In this document: positions 26,966-36,344 of the stretch, piece after piece
Layout of the letters: every line of letters starts with the position of its first letter
Position numbering within the stretch: the stretch's first letter is position 1
Origin: Mesobacillus jeotgali
Lineage (GTDB): Bacteria; Bacillota; Bacilli; Bacillales; Cytobacillaceae
Direction: 5' to 3'
DNA: 64,000 nt
Assembly (NCBI RefSeq): GCF_002874535.1
Contig: NZ_CP025025.1
Coordinates: forward strand, 1,783,526 to 1,847,525
Notes under the pieces: model-generated
Seen by the model: only the letters and a program-made list of their open reading frames with translations
The model's database searches: none
Told to the model about the DNA's origin: nothing
Made by a program: the position numbers and the translations under genes

Positions 26966-27616
26966 ATGAAAGCAGTTCTTTTTGATTTTGATGGCACTCT
27001 TGCTGATACACTCCCTGTGTGTTTCTTGGCGTTTGAATCAGTGTTTAAAAAATTTGATGATCGTGATGTCACAACAGAAGAAATAAAATCAATGTTTGGT
27101 CCTTCGGAGACTGGTATTATTCGTGAAAATCTTAAGAATACTAATCATGAAAAAGCCATTGAGTTATATTATGAGATTTATAGGGATCGACATGAAAATT
27201 TAGTTCCGAAAAATGAAGAAATTTACACCTTACTCATTGAGTTGAAAAAACGTGGCTATAAACTGGGAATAGTGACTGGAAAAGCAAGAAAAAGTCTCGA
27301 CATATCTTTAGAATACCTGGAGTTAAATAACATTTTTGATGTGATTGTTACCGGAGATGACGTGGTGTTACCAAAACCCCATCCTGAGGGGGTTAATAAA
27401 GCATTAGAAGAACTGGGTGTATCTAACACTGAGGCAATCTTCTTGGGGGATAGCGACGCTGATATATTGGCCGGAAAGCATGCGAATGTACCTACAATAG
27501 GAGTACAATGGCTGCCTAATTTCCAGACAATTGACTTTAGTATTCAGCCAGATGAAGTTTATAGTAAGATAAATGAATTTTTACCTTCCCTTCCAGATAC
27601 TAAGGTGGAAAGTTAA
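26966..27616 (+). CDS. HAD-family hydrolase (phosphoglycolate phosphatase-like)
   Basis: 216 aa. Motif I is LFDFDGTLADT (nucleophile Asp), motif II GIVTGK, motif III Lys in LPKPHPEG, and motif IV FLGDSDADILAG. The cap is the helical C1 type of the Gph/PpaX group. A phosphatase for a small phosphorylated metabolite. ATG 26966 preferred over GTG 26957, which is too near the AGGA. Confidence 0.9.
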   Translation: MKAVLFDFDGTLADTLPVCFLAFESVFKKFDDRDVTTEEIKSMFGPSETGIIRENLKNTNHEKAIELYYEIYRDRHENLVPKNEEIYTLLIELKKRGYKLGIVTGKARKSLDISLEYLELNNIFDVIVTGDDVVLPKPHPEGVNKALEELGVSNTEAIFLGDSDADILAGKHANVPTIGVQWLPNFQTIDFSIQPDEVYSKINEFLPSLPDTKVES

Positions 27617-27618
27617 CT

Positions 27619-27645
27619 AGCTGCCAATTTGGCAGCTTCATTTTT
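27619..27645 (+). terminator. Terminator of the HAD gene
   Basis: The stem AGCTGCCA / TGGCAGCT with an ATT loop is followed by TCATTTTT. Confidence 0.75.
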
Positions 27646-27761
27646 GTATTCAGTTTATTAGTGCGAAACATATTGATACTGCTCAACGGTATTTCAGGGT
27701 ATATTAGAGGTTATGAGGGAAGATAATTCTGTTGTTAACACAAACTAATGAGGAGTTTATT

Positions 27762-28256
27762 ATGTCAGTAAAAATCACACCAAAGGGAGAGCAACTGATT
27801 CTTCAGCAAATAGCTAATCTGGAGCAAGAGCTGAAGCAAGTTCGAGTTGATAAAAATATTGCCTTTAATGCTTGCGGAGATGATAAGATAGCTAATCCGA
27901 ATTTTCATAAATTAGAGCAGGATGAACGTGTATTGGTGGAGCGCATTCAGGAGATTCAGCATACGTATAAGACTTCTGAGTTTATTAAGGTTGATGAGCG
28001 TAATACTGAAATAGTAGATATTGGCTCAATTGTGAAGTGTTCGTTTAAGTATACAGATTTTATGGAAGAAGAAATTTATGAAATTGTCGGCTACGGAGAG
28101 TCGAATATAGACGAGAATAAAATTTTCTATGACACGCCAGTTGCAAAGAAGTTACTTGGCTTAAAAATAGGTGATGAAACTGTGTTGTCAGTACCTTCTG
28201 GAAAAGTGAAATGCAAGGTTTTGAAAATGTATAGCGGATGGGAAGAAGTAGAGTAA
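27762..28256 (+). CDS. GreA/GreB-like transcription elongation factor
   Basis: 164 aa. An N-terminal coiled coil (EQLILQQIANLEQELKQVR ... LEQDERVLVERIQEI) is followed by the GreA/GreB C-terminal FKBP-like domain (NTEIVDIGSIVKCSF, TPVAKKLLGLKIGDETVL). It probably binds the RNA polymerase secondary channel. The coiled-coil tip differs from housekeeping GreA, so its cleavage activity is uncertain. ATG 27762 follows GAGGAG. Confidence 0.82.
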   Translation: MSVKITPKGEQLILQQIANLEQELKQVRVDKNIAFNACGDDKIANPNFHKLEQDERVLVERIQEIQHTYKTSEFIKVDERNTEIVDIGSIVKCSFKYTDFMEEEIYEIVGYGESNIDENKIFYDTPVAKKLLGLKIGDETVLSVPSGKVKCKVLKMYSGWEEVE

Positions 28257-28295
28257 TAAAGTTACAATTGGGTAGAAGCGTGCACTACATTTGTT

Positions 28296-28343
28296 CATTA
28301 AACTGATAGCTGCGTTGATTCAAAAAGGATTAACGCTTTTTAT
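28296..28343 (+). repeat. Terminator-type repeat element, outlying copy
   Basis: GCGTTGATTC pairs over 10 bp with GGATTAACGC (AAAAA loop) and is followed by TTTT and TATGTTGAA. It resembles the repeats found at 57-64 kb and probably ends the Gre-like transcript. Confidence 0.6.
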
Positions 28344-28421
28344 GTTGAAATTGCTTTTGAAAAAACGGGAGGTTAATACAAGAACAAACGTTTTTATTAG
28401 TTTTAACATGCGTTTGATATT

Positions 28422-28451
28422 AAAAAGACCTGCCCAATTGTTGGGCAGATT
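28422..28451 (-). terminator. Terminator of the decayed membrane gene
   Basis: CTGCCCAA / TTGGGCAG read on the minus strand is followed by GTCTTTTT. Confidence 0.75.
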
Positions 28452-28464
28452 GATTGATTAATTG

Positions 28465-28736
28465 TTATTGAAATAAATGAAATAAAAGCATAACGAGAAG
28501 TCCGATTACAGCGGAGCCCCTTTTTACCTTCCTGTTTTCTATGGGCTTCATAAAAAGCGAAATAATAAATCCGAGAGGAATCAGGATCTAGTTGATTGTG
28601 AGATTGAAAATTCCAGTGTGTAATATCCTACCAGTTTAAGCGGAAGTCCCTGTTCATCCACGTCTCTGTTCTTATTAAGGAAGATGACCAATAGAGCAAG
28701 AAGGAGGATCCCTATTATAGTGATGATAATGCCCAC
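28465..28736 (-). pseudogene. Frameshifted small membrane protein
   Basis: GTG at 28736 with AGGAG 7 nt before it starts a product with a membrane helix MGIIITIIGILLLALLVIFL, then KNRDVDEQGLPLKLVGYY. The frame then runs into other residues and stops at about codon 55. In the neighbouring frame the protein continues TGIFNLTIN, a TAG stop, then ILIPLGFIISLFMKPIENRK and a final helix ending LLFHLFQ. One indel near the ACACAC run plus one nonsense codon explain the break. The intact form would be about 90 aa with three helices. A terminator still follows. Confidence 0.7.
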
Positions 28737-28855
28737 GCAAATTCTCCTTTATATATAAAATATTAATCCTACCATAATTTCACACTAAGGAATTTTATCC
28801 AAACTTAAATACCAACCTTCCTGTCCACTTAGGCTAAATAACGGAAGTCTTATGG

Positions 28856-29722
28856 TTATTTAGATTTGACCAAATGATAGTACTCGCGGTCGAATATTCG
28901 GTAATATATCCATGATGGAACTTTATCGTGATAGGGCTGTACGCTTGCTACGGTTTTCCATTGTGTTTCATGTGCAAGCAGGACTTGTTTGCGTGCGGAT
29001 GCTTCGGAAGCCATCGGGAAGGCGATTGTAGGTTCTGGCAAGCCTTTATCCCGAGGGTATCGTTCTTTGAAAGTAGGGGAGAGCTTGAGCGCAAGGTCAA
29101 TCATTGGCTTGGGAAGGGTTGCGAAATAGAGTCGCTTCACAGAAGAATCTGCTTTTTCCATTTCCTCCGTAACGACTTCTTTGGTCAACTTGCTCATCAA
29201 AACATGGTCAGGATGTCCGTATAGCCCGACTATATCATCATAGGTAAGGATGGTTGTGGGCTTATATTGATGAATTAGTTCTCTAATTGTTTGTTTGATT
29301 GCTTCATGATCCGCATCAACCAGTCCGCTGTCAGGATAATCATAGACTTCCAAATGGTCGATATTTAGGATCTCAGCTGCTTTTTGCAATTCTTTAGTCC
29401 GTGTTTCCCCAAGTTTCTCTTTGGGAACAAGGCCTCCAGTACCGCCAGCTTCTCCCCTGGTAAAAGTAGCAAGCACACTGGTAACATCGTTATTCTTATT
29501 TAATTTATGATACGTTCCGGCAATCATGATTTCATCATCGGGATGAGCAAAGATGGTCATAATCTTCTTCGGTGCACCATCGGGAAAAAGCTCCTCGGAA
29601 ACAAGGATATCCTCATCGTTCACATAATAGTTAGCATACATTATCCCTCCAGCAACCAAAATCACTAGCAGGGATACAATTGAAATCAACACAACGAATG
29701 ATGTTCTTTTCCATTTCTGCAT
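28856..29722 (-). CDS. PIG-L/LmbE-family deacetylase, membrane-anchored
   Basis: 288 aa. An N-terminal membrane helix (SFVVLISIVSLLVILVAGG) puts the domain outside. The zinc motif is FAHPDDEIMIAG, with the third ligand in YGHPDHVLM. The family removes acetyl groups from N-acetylglucosamine-linked substrates (BshB, MshB, PIG-L). An anchored form could act on wall or surface glycan; the substrate is unknown. AAGGAGGAA precedes the ATG. Confidence 0.88.
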   Translation of the reverse strand: MQKWKRTSFVVLISIVSLLVILVAGGIMYANYYVNDEDILVSEELFPDGAPKKIMTIFAHPDDEIMIAGTYHKLNKNNDVTSVLATFTRGEAGGTGGLVPKEKLGETRTKELQKAAEILNIDHLEVYDYPDSGLVDADHEAIKQTIRELIHQYKPTTILTYDDIVGLYGHPDHVLMSKLTKEVVTEEMEKADSSVKRLYFATLPKPMIDLALKLSPTFKERYPRDKGLPEPTIAFPMASEASARKQVLLAHETQWKTVASVQPYHDKVPSWIYYRIFDREYYHLVKSK

Positions 29723-29949
29723 GTTATTCCTCCTTTGAATAGACTATTAATCTAGTATATGACGAAAGACTTATTTCAACTCCTTTTTTATAAAAAGCAA
29801 ATTCCTATACTAATATATTGAATATTTTAAAAATTAAAATAATTGTTGTTAATTTAAAATTTAGTCCATATAATGTAATTGTAATTCACCCAGAATTTAA
29901 CTGGTCCGAACTGGTAGGGACGTCGCAACGAGTAAAGGAGGAATGATGA

Positions 29950-30675
29950 TTGGTTGAGATTGATGTGGACAATCCAATTCCTTACCATGTGCAAATAAAG
30001 AACTTACTTAGGAAGGAGATTTTAGGAGGCCAATATAAAGAAAAAATTCCAAGTGAAAGGGAATTAATGAATCGCTTTTCGGTGAGCAGGACAACTGTAC
30101 GTGAGGCGATTACCCATTTAGTCAACGATGGGGTATTAACCAAAGTACATGGAAAAGGGACTTATATATCGCCGAAGAAACCAATTGAAGAGTGGCTGAA
30201 CTCTTTACATAGTTTAACAGAGACAGTGCGGAAAATGGGGATGAAGCCTGGATCTGTCTTGTTGAACAGTGGAGTGATGACTAAGCCGAGGTACTTTGCT
30301 GATAAAATTGGTGAAAAGGAATTTTTCACAATCGAAAGGCTTCGGACTGCGGATGGGAATCCAATTGCGATTGAACGCCATTACTACAGCCGAGAGATCG
30401 GCCAGCAGCTTTCTAAGCATGATTTAGAAACATCTGCTATATATGAATTGATTGAAAAGAACCTGGGAATTGAACTTCATCAGGCAGAACAGTTTATTTC
30501 CTGTAAAAAGATTTCAGACATGGATGCTGAAAATCTAGGAATACCTAAGGGGATTAATGTTCTTTGTGTGGAGCGTTTGATCAAAGGGGCAGATGGGAAA
30601 CCAATTGAATTGTATATTAGCTATTACAAGCCTGATATGTATGTTTTTCGGGTCAATACAAAAAGAGAAAAATAG
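29950..30675 (+). CDS. GntR-family (HutC/UTRA) transcriptional regulator
   Basis: 241 aa. The winged helix-turn-helix spans residues 5-70 (PIPYHVQIKNLLRKEI, IPSERELMNRFSVSRTTVREAI) and a UTRA ligand domain residues 90-235. TTG start 8 nt after AAAGGAGG. It heads an operon of dehydrogenase, ThDP enzyme, symporter and SDR genes, so it probably represses that operon until the substrate binds the UTRA domain. Confidence 0.9.
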   Translation: MVEIDVDNPIPYHVQIKNLLRKEILGGQYKEKIPSERELMNRFSVSRTTVREAITHLVNDGVLTKVHGKGTYISPKKPIEEWLNSLHSLTETVRKMGMKPGSVLLNSGVMTKPRYFADKIGEKEFFTIERLRTADGNPIAIERHYYSREIGQQLSKHDLETSAIYELIEKNLGIELHQAEQFISCKKISDMDAENLGIPKGINVLCVERLIKGADGKPIELYISYYKPDMYVFRVNTKREK

Positions 30676-30690
30676 TTGTTCTTTAAATTT

Positions 30691-30704
30691 TGTAAGCGCT
30701 TTAC
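30691..30704 (+). promoter_or_regulatory. Candidate cre (CcpA) site
   Basis: TGTAAGCGCTTTAC closely fits the Bacillus cre consensus (TGWAARCGYTWNCW type) and lies in the 47-bp gap between the GntR gene and the alcohol dehydrogenase gene, 18 bp before the latter. This position suggests roadblock-type catabolite repression. Confidence 0.65.
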
Positions 30705-30722
30705 CTGGAAAGGGAGTTTGAT

Positions 30723-31904
30723 ATGGTTCAGGAAATGCATTTACCCGGCAGTATTTATCATGGAGCCGGGAGTATAGAGAATCTAGCAGATGCGGCAGCA
30801 GAGATTGGGGCGAACAACTTGTTTGTTGTGATTAGTACAAGTGTGCTGAGAGAGCCACTCAATCTGGAAACAGGGTTAAAGAAGATTTTAAAAAAAACAA
30901 ACCTCCAACTGACGCTTTTTTCCGAACTCAAAGGTGAACCAACTACAGAAAATGTCATAGCGGCCACCAATAACTGCAAGGAATGCAATGCTGATTGTAT
31001 AGTTGCCGTAGGCGGAGGTAGCGCGATTGATTTGGCGAAAGCTGTTTCAGTTATGACAGTAAATCCTGATATTAAGTATCACGAGATTCCGAGAATGAAG
31101 AGAATCAAGAGATTACCTCTCATTGCCGTACCAACGACCGCGGGAACTGGCTCGGAGGCAACAAAGGTTATGGTCATAACAGATATTGACACTGGCATCA
31201 AGTTGAATCCAGGTCACCCAGGGTTAATTCCCGATATCACCATCCTTGATCCGGAGTTAACATTAACATTGCCGAAATCGTTTACCGTCTTTACAGGAAT
31301 GGATGCCTTAGCACATGCAGTGGAGGCCTTTGTTTCGACGAAGGCAACTATAATGAGCGACAATTTTGCTTTAAAGGCGATTCGTTTAATCAATAAAGCC
31401 TTACCTGACGCCTATAAAGATGGAAGTGATATAGAGGCACGTGAAACTATGCTTCTTGGCAGCTGCTTTGCGGGTATAGCTTTCTCGAATTCTTCTACTA
31501 ATCTTGCACATGCAGCAGGAAGGGCATTAGGAGCCAGATTTCATATTCCGCACGGTTTAAGTGTGGCCTTATTGCTGCCATTTGTAGTCGAATTTGGACT
31601 CGAATTTGCCCAGGAAAGATATGCAACCATCGGAAAAATACTTAATCCAGGAGCAGATGGCTCAGAGAAAACAATGGCGAAAGAGACCTTGAAAATGATC
31701 ATGAGTTTAAATGATCAGTTTCACATTTGGGAAGAAGGAGCAAAGTACCTTAACGGGAGCGATGAAAGCATAATACCTCTTCTTGTAGACGATGCATTGG
31801 CGGGAAATGGAATCCTCACAAATCAGGTGATTCCGGTTCACGAGGATATTAAACAAATCTATCAAAAATTGCTCAAAAAAATATCTGAATATTCAGTATT
31901 ATAA
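30723..31904 (+). CDS. Iron-containing alcohol dehydrogenase
   Basis: 393 aa, type III (Fe-ADH) family. NAD-binding AVGGGSAIDLAKAVS, AVPTTAGTGSEATKV and the metal ligands in MDALAHAVEAF, NLAHAAGRALG and FHIPHGLSVALLLP. It interconverts an alcohol and an aldehyde, or a hydroxy acid and its semialdehyde. ATG start after AAAGGGAG. Second gene of the GntR operon; 20 bp before the ThDP enzyme gene. Confidence 0.92.
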   Translation: MVQEMHLPGSIYHGAGSIENLADAAAEIGANNLFVVISTSVLREPLNLETGLKKILKKTNLQLTLFSELKGEPTTENVIAATNNCKECNADCIVAVGGGSAIDLAKAVSVMTVNPDIKYHEIPRMKRIKRLPLIAVPTTAGTGSEATKVMVITDIDTGIKLNPGHPGLIPDITILDPELTLTLPKSFTVFTGMDALAHAVEAFVSTKATIMSDNFALKAIRLINKALPDAYKDGSDIEARETMLLGSCFAGIAFSNSSTNLAHAAGRALGARFHIPHGLSVALLLPFVVEFGLEFAQERYATIGKILNPGADGSEKTMAKETLKMIMSLNDQFHIWEEGAKYLNGSDESIIPLLVDDALAGNGILTNQVIPVHEDIKQIYQKLLKKISEYSVL

Positions 31905-31924
31905 TTATTTTAAGGAGGGTTTTT

Positions 31925-33673
31925 ATGGCTGAAATGACAGGTGGAGAAGTAATCGCAAAAATGTTAAGTATCGAAAATGTGGAGAAGGTATTTGGCATTA
32001 TTGACGGTACTTATTTTGGATTCTATTCTAATCTACAAAAATACGGTATCGACTTGGTTTCGCCCAGACACGAAACAACTGCGGCACATATGGCTGGAGC
32101 GTATGCCCGGGTAACGGGGAAACTGGGAGTTTGTATGGCAAGCAATGGTCCTGGTGTGGCTAATATTCTCCCTGGATTAGTTGTTGAAGAAGCAGAGGGG
32201 AATCGCGTGCTGGTCATTACGAGTGCCAGAAGGACGGGGATCATGTACCCTGACCGTGGGGGAACGTACCAGTGTTTCGATCAGACGGGTGTTATTTCAC
32301 AGTTTGGAAAGTGGAGTGAAACTGTGCCGTCATTTGAGCGTATTCCTGAGATGATGAGGACAGCATTGAGGAAATGCTACGAGGGCAGGCCAGGTATTGT
32401 CCATATTGATATTCCGGAAAATATCCTGAATACGAAAGTGAAATGTGACCTGAACTTTTGGGAGCCGCATCAATATCGCGTTACAGAATTTCCTGGCGCT
32501 ACAGAAAGTCAGCTTGAAGCAGCCTGTGATTTATTGATTAATTCGCAATTCCCCGTGATCCACGCTGGCAGCGGAGTCATCCATTCCAAAGCATCTGAGG
32601 AATTAGAAATGGTGGGGGAGTTATTACAGTCGATGGTAACGACAAGCTGGGCTGCAAGAGGGGCAATATCGGAGAGCAACCCGTTGATGATGCCTATGAT
32701 TTACTTACAAACGAATAACAAAATCCGGAACGAAGCAGATGTCGTATTAGTCCTTGGGTCAAGAATCGGAGAAACGGACTGGTGGGGCAAGGCGCCTTAT
32801 TGGGATTCAAACCAAAAAATGATCCAGGTAGACATAGATCACGGCATCTTAGGTGCGAATAAACCAGCACATCTGGCGATTCAGGCGGATATCAAAACAT
32901 TCCTTACTCAACTCTACCAAAAGCTCCAGCAGCGCCAAGACTCCATTCAAACAGCGAACAGAAAAGCTTCCATCCAGAAACATACCGCTGAAAAAGAAAA
33001 AAATCGAAAAAAGCTTGATCAACATTTAGAGGACTTCTCTGTGCCAATGAATACAGCTCATGTTCCTGTCATCAGCCAGCAAGTTTTCCCTCCAGGTACT
33101 AACCTTGTGATCGATGGTGGCAATACGACGATTTGGACTAATTTTTATTATTCTGTCGACGATCCTGGCTCGGTTTTCTCGACCTATAAGTTTGGTATGC
33201 TCGGAGCCGGAATCGGGCAGGCTCTTGGCGTTGCAGCTGCAAATCCTGATCGGCCTGTCTGCTGCATCATTGGGGACGGTGCTATGGGCTTCCATCCACA
33301 GGAAATTGAAACAGCAGTCCGGAATAATTTACAGGTTATCTATATCGTAGTCTGCGACCGTCAGTGGGGAATGGTGAAGATGAACCAGCATTTCGCCCTG
33401 AAACCAATCAAGACAGTTTTGAAAAAATCCTTAAGTGCTGAAGAAAGCATTAATACAGATTTAGGAGAAATCAAGTTTGACATGCTTGCTGAAAGTATGG
33501 GAGCGCATGGAGAGCATGTCAACGACCCGAAAGATCTTAAGGGAGCAATAGAACGGTCTTTGATGACAGGGAAATGTTCGGTCATCCAAGTTGATGTTGA
33601 CCCGGTAAAACATATGTGGGCTCCTGGATTAAAGTATTTCAAAGATATGCACCAGGAACCAAAGGGCAAATAA
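31925..33673 (+). CDS. Thiamine-diphosphate-dependent enzyme (acetolactate synthase-like)
   Basis: 582 aa with N-terminal pyrimidine domain (SPRHETTAAHMAGAYAR; the Glu activates ThDP), middle domain and C-terminal ThDP domain (IGDGAMGFHPQEIE then 16 residues later CDRQWGM). The second metal-ligand position is Asp, as in AlsS, rather than Asn. The Phe-rich active-site region and FGIIDGTYFGFYSN differ from true acetolactate synthase, so decarboxylation or carboligation of another 2-oxo acid is likely. Coupled tightly with the symporter gene, whose ATG follows this stop directly. Confidence 0.88.
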   Translation: MAEMTGGEVIAKMLSIENVEKVFGIIDGTYFGFYSNLQKYGIDLVSPRHETTAAHMAGAYARVTGKLGVCMASNGPGVANILPGLVVEEAEGNRVLVITSARRTGIMYPDRGGTYQCFDQTGVISQFGKWSETVPSFERIPEMMRTALRKCYEGRPGIVHIDIPENILNTKVKCDLNFWEPHQYRVTEFPGATESQLEAACDLLINSQFPVIHAGSGVIHSKASEELEMVGELLQSMVTTSWAARGAISESNPLMMPMIYLQTNNKIRNEADVVLVLGSRIGETDWWGKAPYWDSNQKMIQVDIDHGILGANKPAHLAIQADIKTFLTQLYQKLQQRQDSIQTANRKASIQKHTAEKEKNRKKLDQHLEDFSVPMNTAHVPVISQQVFPPGTNLVIDGGNTTIWTNFYYSVDDPGSVFSTYKFGMLGAGIGQALGVAAANPDRPVCCIIGDGAMGFHPQEIETAVRNNLQVIYIVVCDRQWGMVKMNQHFALKPIKTVLKKSLSAEESINTDLGEIKFDMLAESMGAHGEHVNDPKDLKGAIERSLMTGKCSVIQVDVDPVKHMWAPGLKYFKDMHQEPKGK

Positions 33674-34600
33674 ATGGGAATCGATCAAGTAACTCTTAAC
33701 TTCAACTCCGCCACCCTGACCATTATGAATATTTTGATAGGATTTATTATGTTCGGTGTCGCGCTAGATTTAAAAGTAGACGATTTTAAACGGACACTCT
33801 CTACGCCAAAGCCGGTTTTGATAGGTCTCGTTGCGCAATTTTTCCTGTTGCCCGCGTTTACTTTCTTGTTAGTCATGATCGTTAAACCATTACCCAGCAT
33901 TGCATTAGGTTTATTTTTAGTGGCCGCATGTCCGGGAGGTAATCTATCAAATTTCTTAACGTATTTGGGGAAGGGAAATACGCCCCTATCGATCAGCATG
34001 TCAGCTATTTCAACGGTTTTGGCTATATTCATGACACCATTCAATACCCTATTTTGGGGCTCATTATATCCAGGAACAAATGCGTTGATGCGTTCATTCT
34101 CAATCAGTCCGGTTGATATGCTAGTCACGATTTTTATCATGCTTGGTGTACCTCTCGTTGCTGGAATGTATATTGGCTACAAATACCCAGGATGGGCAAG
34201 CAGGACAAATAATTGGATGAAACGTTTTTCGATAATCTTTTTTATCCTGTTCGTGTTAGCTTCACTGGCATCCAACTTCACGTATTTCCTTGATTTTGTC
34301 GGGATGGTTGCCATCGTGGTCTTTCTTCATAATCTTGTTGCCATTCTGTTAGGCTATTTTTCTTCGCGGGTCGCTGGGCTTCCTGAACAAGACAGAAGAG
34401 CCATCGCAATAGAAGTTGGCATCCAAAATTCTGGCTTAGGTTTAATCCTTATTTTCAACTTCTTTGATGGACTTGGCGGGATGGCGATCGTAGCGGCATG
34501 GTGGGCTATCTGGCACATCATCTCCGGGTTGTCACTGGCTACTTTCTGGTCAAAAAGAGAGCCGAAAACAACAGCAATAAATGGAGGTATTCAAGCATGA
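33674..34600 (+). CDS. Bile acid:sodium symporter-family transporter (BASS)
   Basis: 308 aa, nine to ten helices. Sodium-site motifs are CPGGNLSNFLTYLGKGN in the crossed-helix region and EVGIQNSGLGLI in the second. BASS proteins import organic anions with Na+; here the context suggests uptake of the operon's substrate, an organic acid. Its ATG abuts the previous stop codon (TAAATG), and its own stop overlaps the SDR gene by 4 bp. Confidence 0.9.
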   Translation: MGIDQVTLNFNSATLTIMNILIGFIMFGVALDLKVDDFKRTLSTPKPVLIGLVAQFFLLPAFTFLLVMIVKPLPSIALGLFLVAACPGGNLSNFLTYLGKGNTPLSISMSAISTVLAIFMTPFNTLFWGSLYPGTNALMRSFSISPVDMLVTIFIMLGVPLVAGMYIGYKYPGWASRTNNWMKRFSIIFFILFVLASLASNFTYFLDFVGMVAIVVFLHNLVAILLGYFSSRVAGLPEQDRRAIAIEVGIQNSGLGLILIFNFFDGLGGMAIVAAWWAIWHIISGLSLATFWSKREPKTTAINGGIQA

Positions 34601-35589
34601 ACATCCTTATTACAGGTGCCTCTGGTTATCTTGGCACCCAGCTTGTTAGGCGACTAATTGAAATGAATAATACGACAGGGCAGAAATGGAATATTATCGC
34701 AACTGATATCAGGTCGGATTCTTCTTTTAAAAAGGAAGAAGGAATCCGATATATTCAGTTGGATGTCCGTTCCCCACAGGTTCAGGAAGTAATGAGAGAA
34801 AATCACATTCATACGGTTGTCCACCTTGCGACGATTGTAACTCCGGGTAAAAAGAGCAACCGTGAATTCGAGTATTCAGTGGATGTCAAAGGTACGGAAA
34901 ACGTATTACAGGCATGTGTGAAAAATCAGGTAAAAAGAATAGTGGTTACCTCCAGCGGGGCAGCGTATGGTTATCATCCAGATAATCCGGAATGGATAAA
35001 AGAGAATCATGCAATCAGAGGGAATGAAGAGTTTTCCTATTCTCACCATAAGCGGCTTATCGAGGAGCTTCTGGCAGATTACCGAAATAAGCACCCTGAT
35101 CTTGAGCAGGTAATCCTACGGATTGGTACGATATTAGGAGACACGGTCAAAAACCAAATTACAAACCTTTTTGAAAAAAGAGTGCTGCTTGGAATTTCAG
35201 GTTCGGATAGCCCTTTTGTGTTCATCTGGGATCAGGACGTTGTAGGCTGTCTGCTCAAAGCAATCACTGTTAGGGAAACAGGCATTTATAATGTAGCAGG
35301 GGATGGGGCACTGACAATTGATGAAATAGGAGAAATTCTAGGTAAGCCTGTTATCCGTTTGCCAGCCTCGCTTGTAAAGTCAGTTCTTTTTATCCTTAAG
35401 CGGCTATCGCTGACTCAATATGGCGAAGAGCAGGTGAACTTCTTAAGGTACCGGCCTGTTTTAGATAACCATAACCTGAAGAATGAATTCCACTACACGC
35501 CAAAAAAGACGTCGCGTGAAGTATTTCTTTATTATGTAGAGAAGAAGCATTCCAGCATAAACAGATCAGGTAAAAGTGTAGTAGTTTAA
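34597..35589 (+). CDS. NAD-dependent epimerase/dehydratase (extended SDR)
   Basis: 330 aa. MNILITGASGYLGTQLVRRL carries the Rossmann glycine motif; VVHLATIV, VTSSGAAYG and the catalytic YSHHK follow. The start ATG at 34597 overlaps the symporter stop (ATGA) and has GGAGG 10 nt upstream; earlier in-frame codons lie inside the symporter gene. It probably acts on an intermediate of the same pathway. Last gene of the operon, with a terminator after it. Confidence 0.9.
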   Translation: MNILITGASGYLGTQLVRRLIEMNNTTGQKWNIIATDIRSDSSFKKEEGIRYIQLDVRSPQVQEVMRENHIHTVVHLATIVTPGKKSNREFEYSVDVKGTENVLQACVKNQVKRIVVTSSGAAYGYHPDNPEWIKENHAIRGNEEFSYSHHKRLIEELLADYRNKHPDLEQVILRIGTILGDTVKNQITNLFEKRVLLGISGSDSPFVFIWDQDVVGCLLKAITVRETGIYNVAGDGALTIDEIGEILGKPVIRLPASLVKSVLFILKRLSLTQYGEEQVNFLRYRPVLDNHNLKNEFHYTPKKTSREVFLYYVEKKHSSINRSGKSVVV

Positions 35590-35625
35590 AATCTGCTTTT
35601 AAGGCTAAAACAGAATAAAGAACAT

Positions 35626-35656
35626 AACGTGTCAGACTTCTTCTGGCACGTTTTTG
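35626..35656 (+). terminator. Terminator of the GntR catabolic operon
   Basis: The stem AACGTGTCAGA / TTCTGGCACGTT (one mismatch) is followed by TTTTT. Confidence 0.85.
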
Positions 35657-35767
35657 TTATTTTGAATAATTTGTTTTAGATAAAATTATTATGTAAACAA
35701 GGGTTGGTTAGAATAAATATCTACTTATTGACAAATATAACAAAAGAATTAAGAAAGGGGCTTGTAT

Positions 35768-35995
35768 ATGAATTCATATGAAATGACAAACATGATCATT
35801 GACGAGGAATCTTATGGTGAGGAACATGTAACTATTGAATTTACTCTTGAGCAACAGAATTATATCGTCACTTTTCAAAAATCAGACCTTGAATTGATGA
35901 ATGCCTGGATTGTGGAGGGCGACACTACACTGCCGGCAAACTTATCTGAGGAATTAATGGATTCTATAAGAGAAGACATCAAAAAGAAAATCTAG
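35768..35995 (+). CDS. Small acidic protein, unknown
   Basis: 75 aa, MNSYEMTNMIIDEESYGEEH at the start, no membrane segment, two predicted beta strands around YIVTFQKSDLEL and an acidic-basic C-terminal helix (EELMDSIREDIKKKI). The ATG at 35768 is 7 nt after AGAAAGGGG. No family recognised. TTGACA at 35728-35733 may be its -35, though no good -10 is visible. Confidence 0.65.
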   Translation: MNSYEMTNMIIDEESYGEEHVTIEFTLEQQNYIVTFQKSDLELMNAWIVEGDTTLPANLSEELMDSIREDIKKKI

Positions 35996-35999
35996 TTCA

Positions 36000-36342
36000 A
36001 GAATAGATCTCAGAGCAAAAGAAATCTACTTACTTAATGAAGATGGAAACCATATTGGGAATGGGTTATAAATATGGACAAAAAGACTGCTGGTTTGACT
36101 TTGATAAAATATCATTAGGATTAACCGTACCCTTTTGCAAGGATCATGCTTCCTATATAAGATACGATATACAAATTAAGTTTGAATCGTACATGCTTCC
36201 TATAAGGGAGCAATCTGGCGAGATGAGTGTTATGGGGCAATTACCGAGGTGAAAAGAAATATCGCGCATTGCTGCTGGATATCGGGACGGAGGAAATTTT
36301 CCATCAACCCACTCATCAATCCTTTAATGAGCATGAAACCGG
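36000..36342 (+). other. Probable decayed coding sequence
   Basis: No intact gene. Protein-like stretches occur in different frames: KEIYLLNEDGNHIGNG near 36021-36070, KISLGLTVPFCKDHASYIRY near 36102-36165, and EKKYRALLLDIGTEEIFHQ near 36251-36307 up to a stop at 36369. The frame changes and stops suggest remnants of one or two old genes. I do not recognise the family. Confidence 0.4.
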
Positions 36343-36344
36343 AA

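Noticed and set aside
30758-30988. Antisense ORFs inside the alcohol dehydrogenase and many other genes
   Set aside because: Shadow frames of well-supported genes, without RBS or family features.
36037-36252. 71-residue plus-strand ORF
   Set aside because: No RBS and no consistent protein pattern over its length; treated as part of a decayed region.
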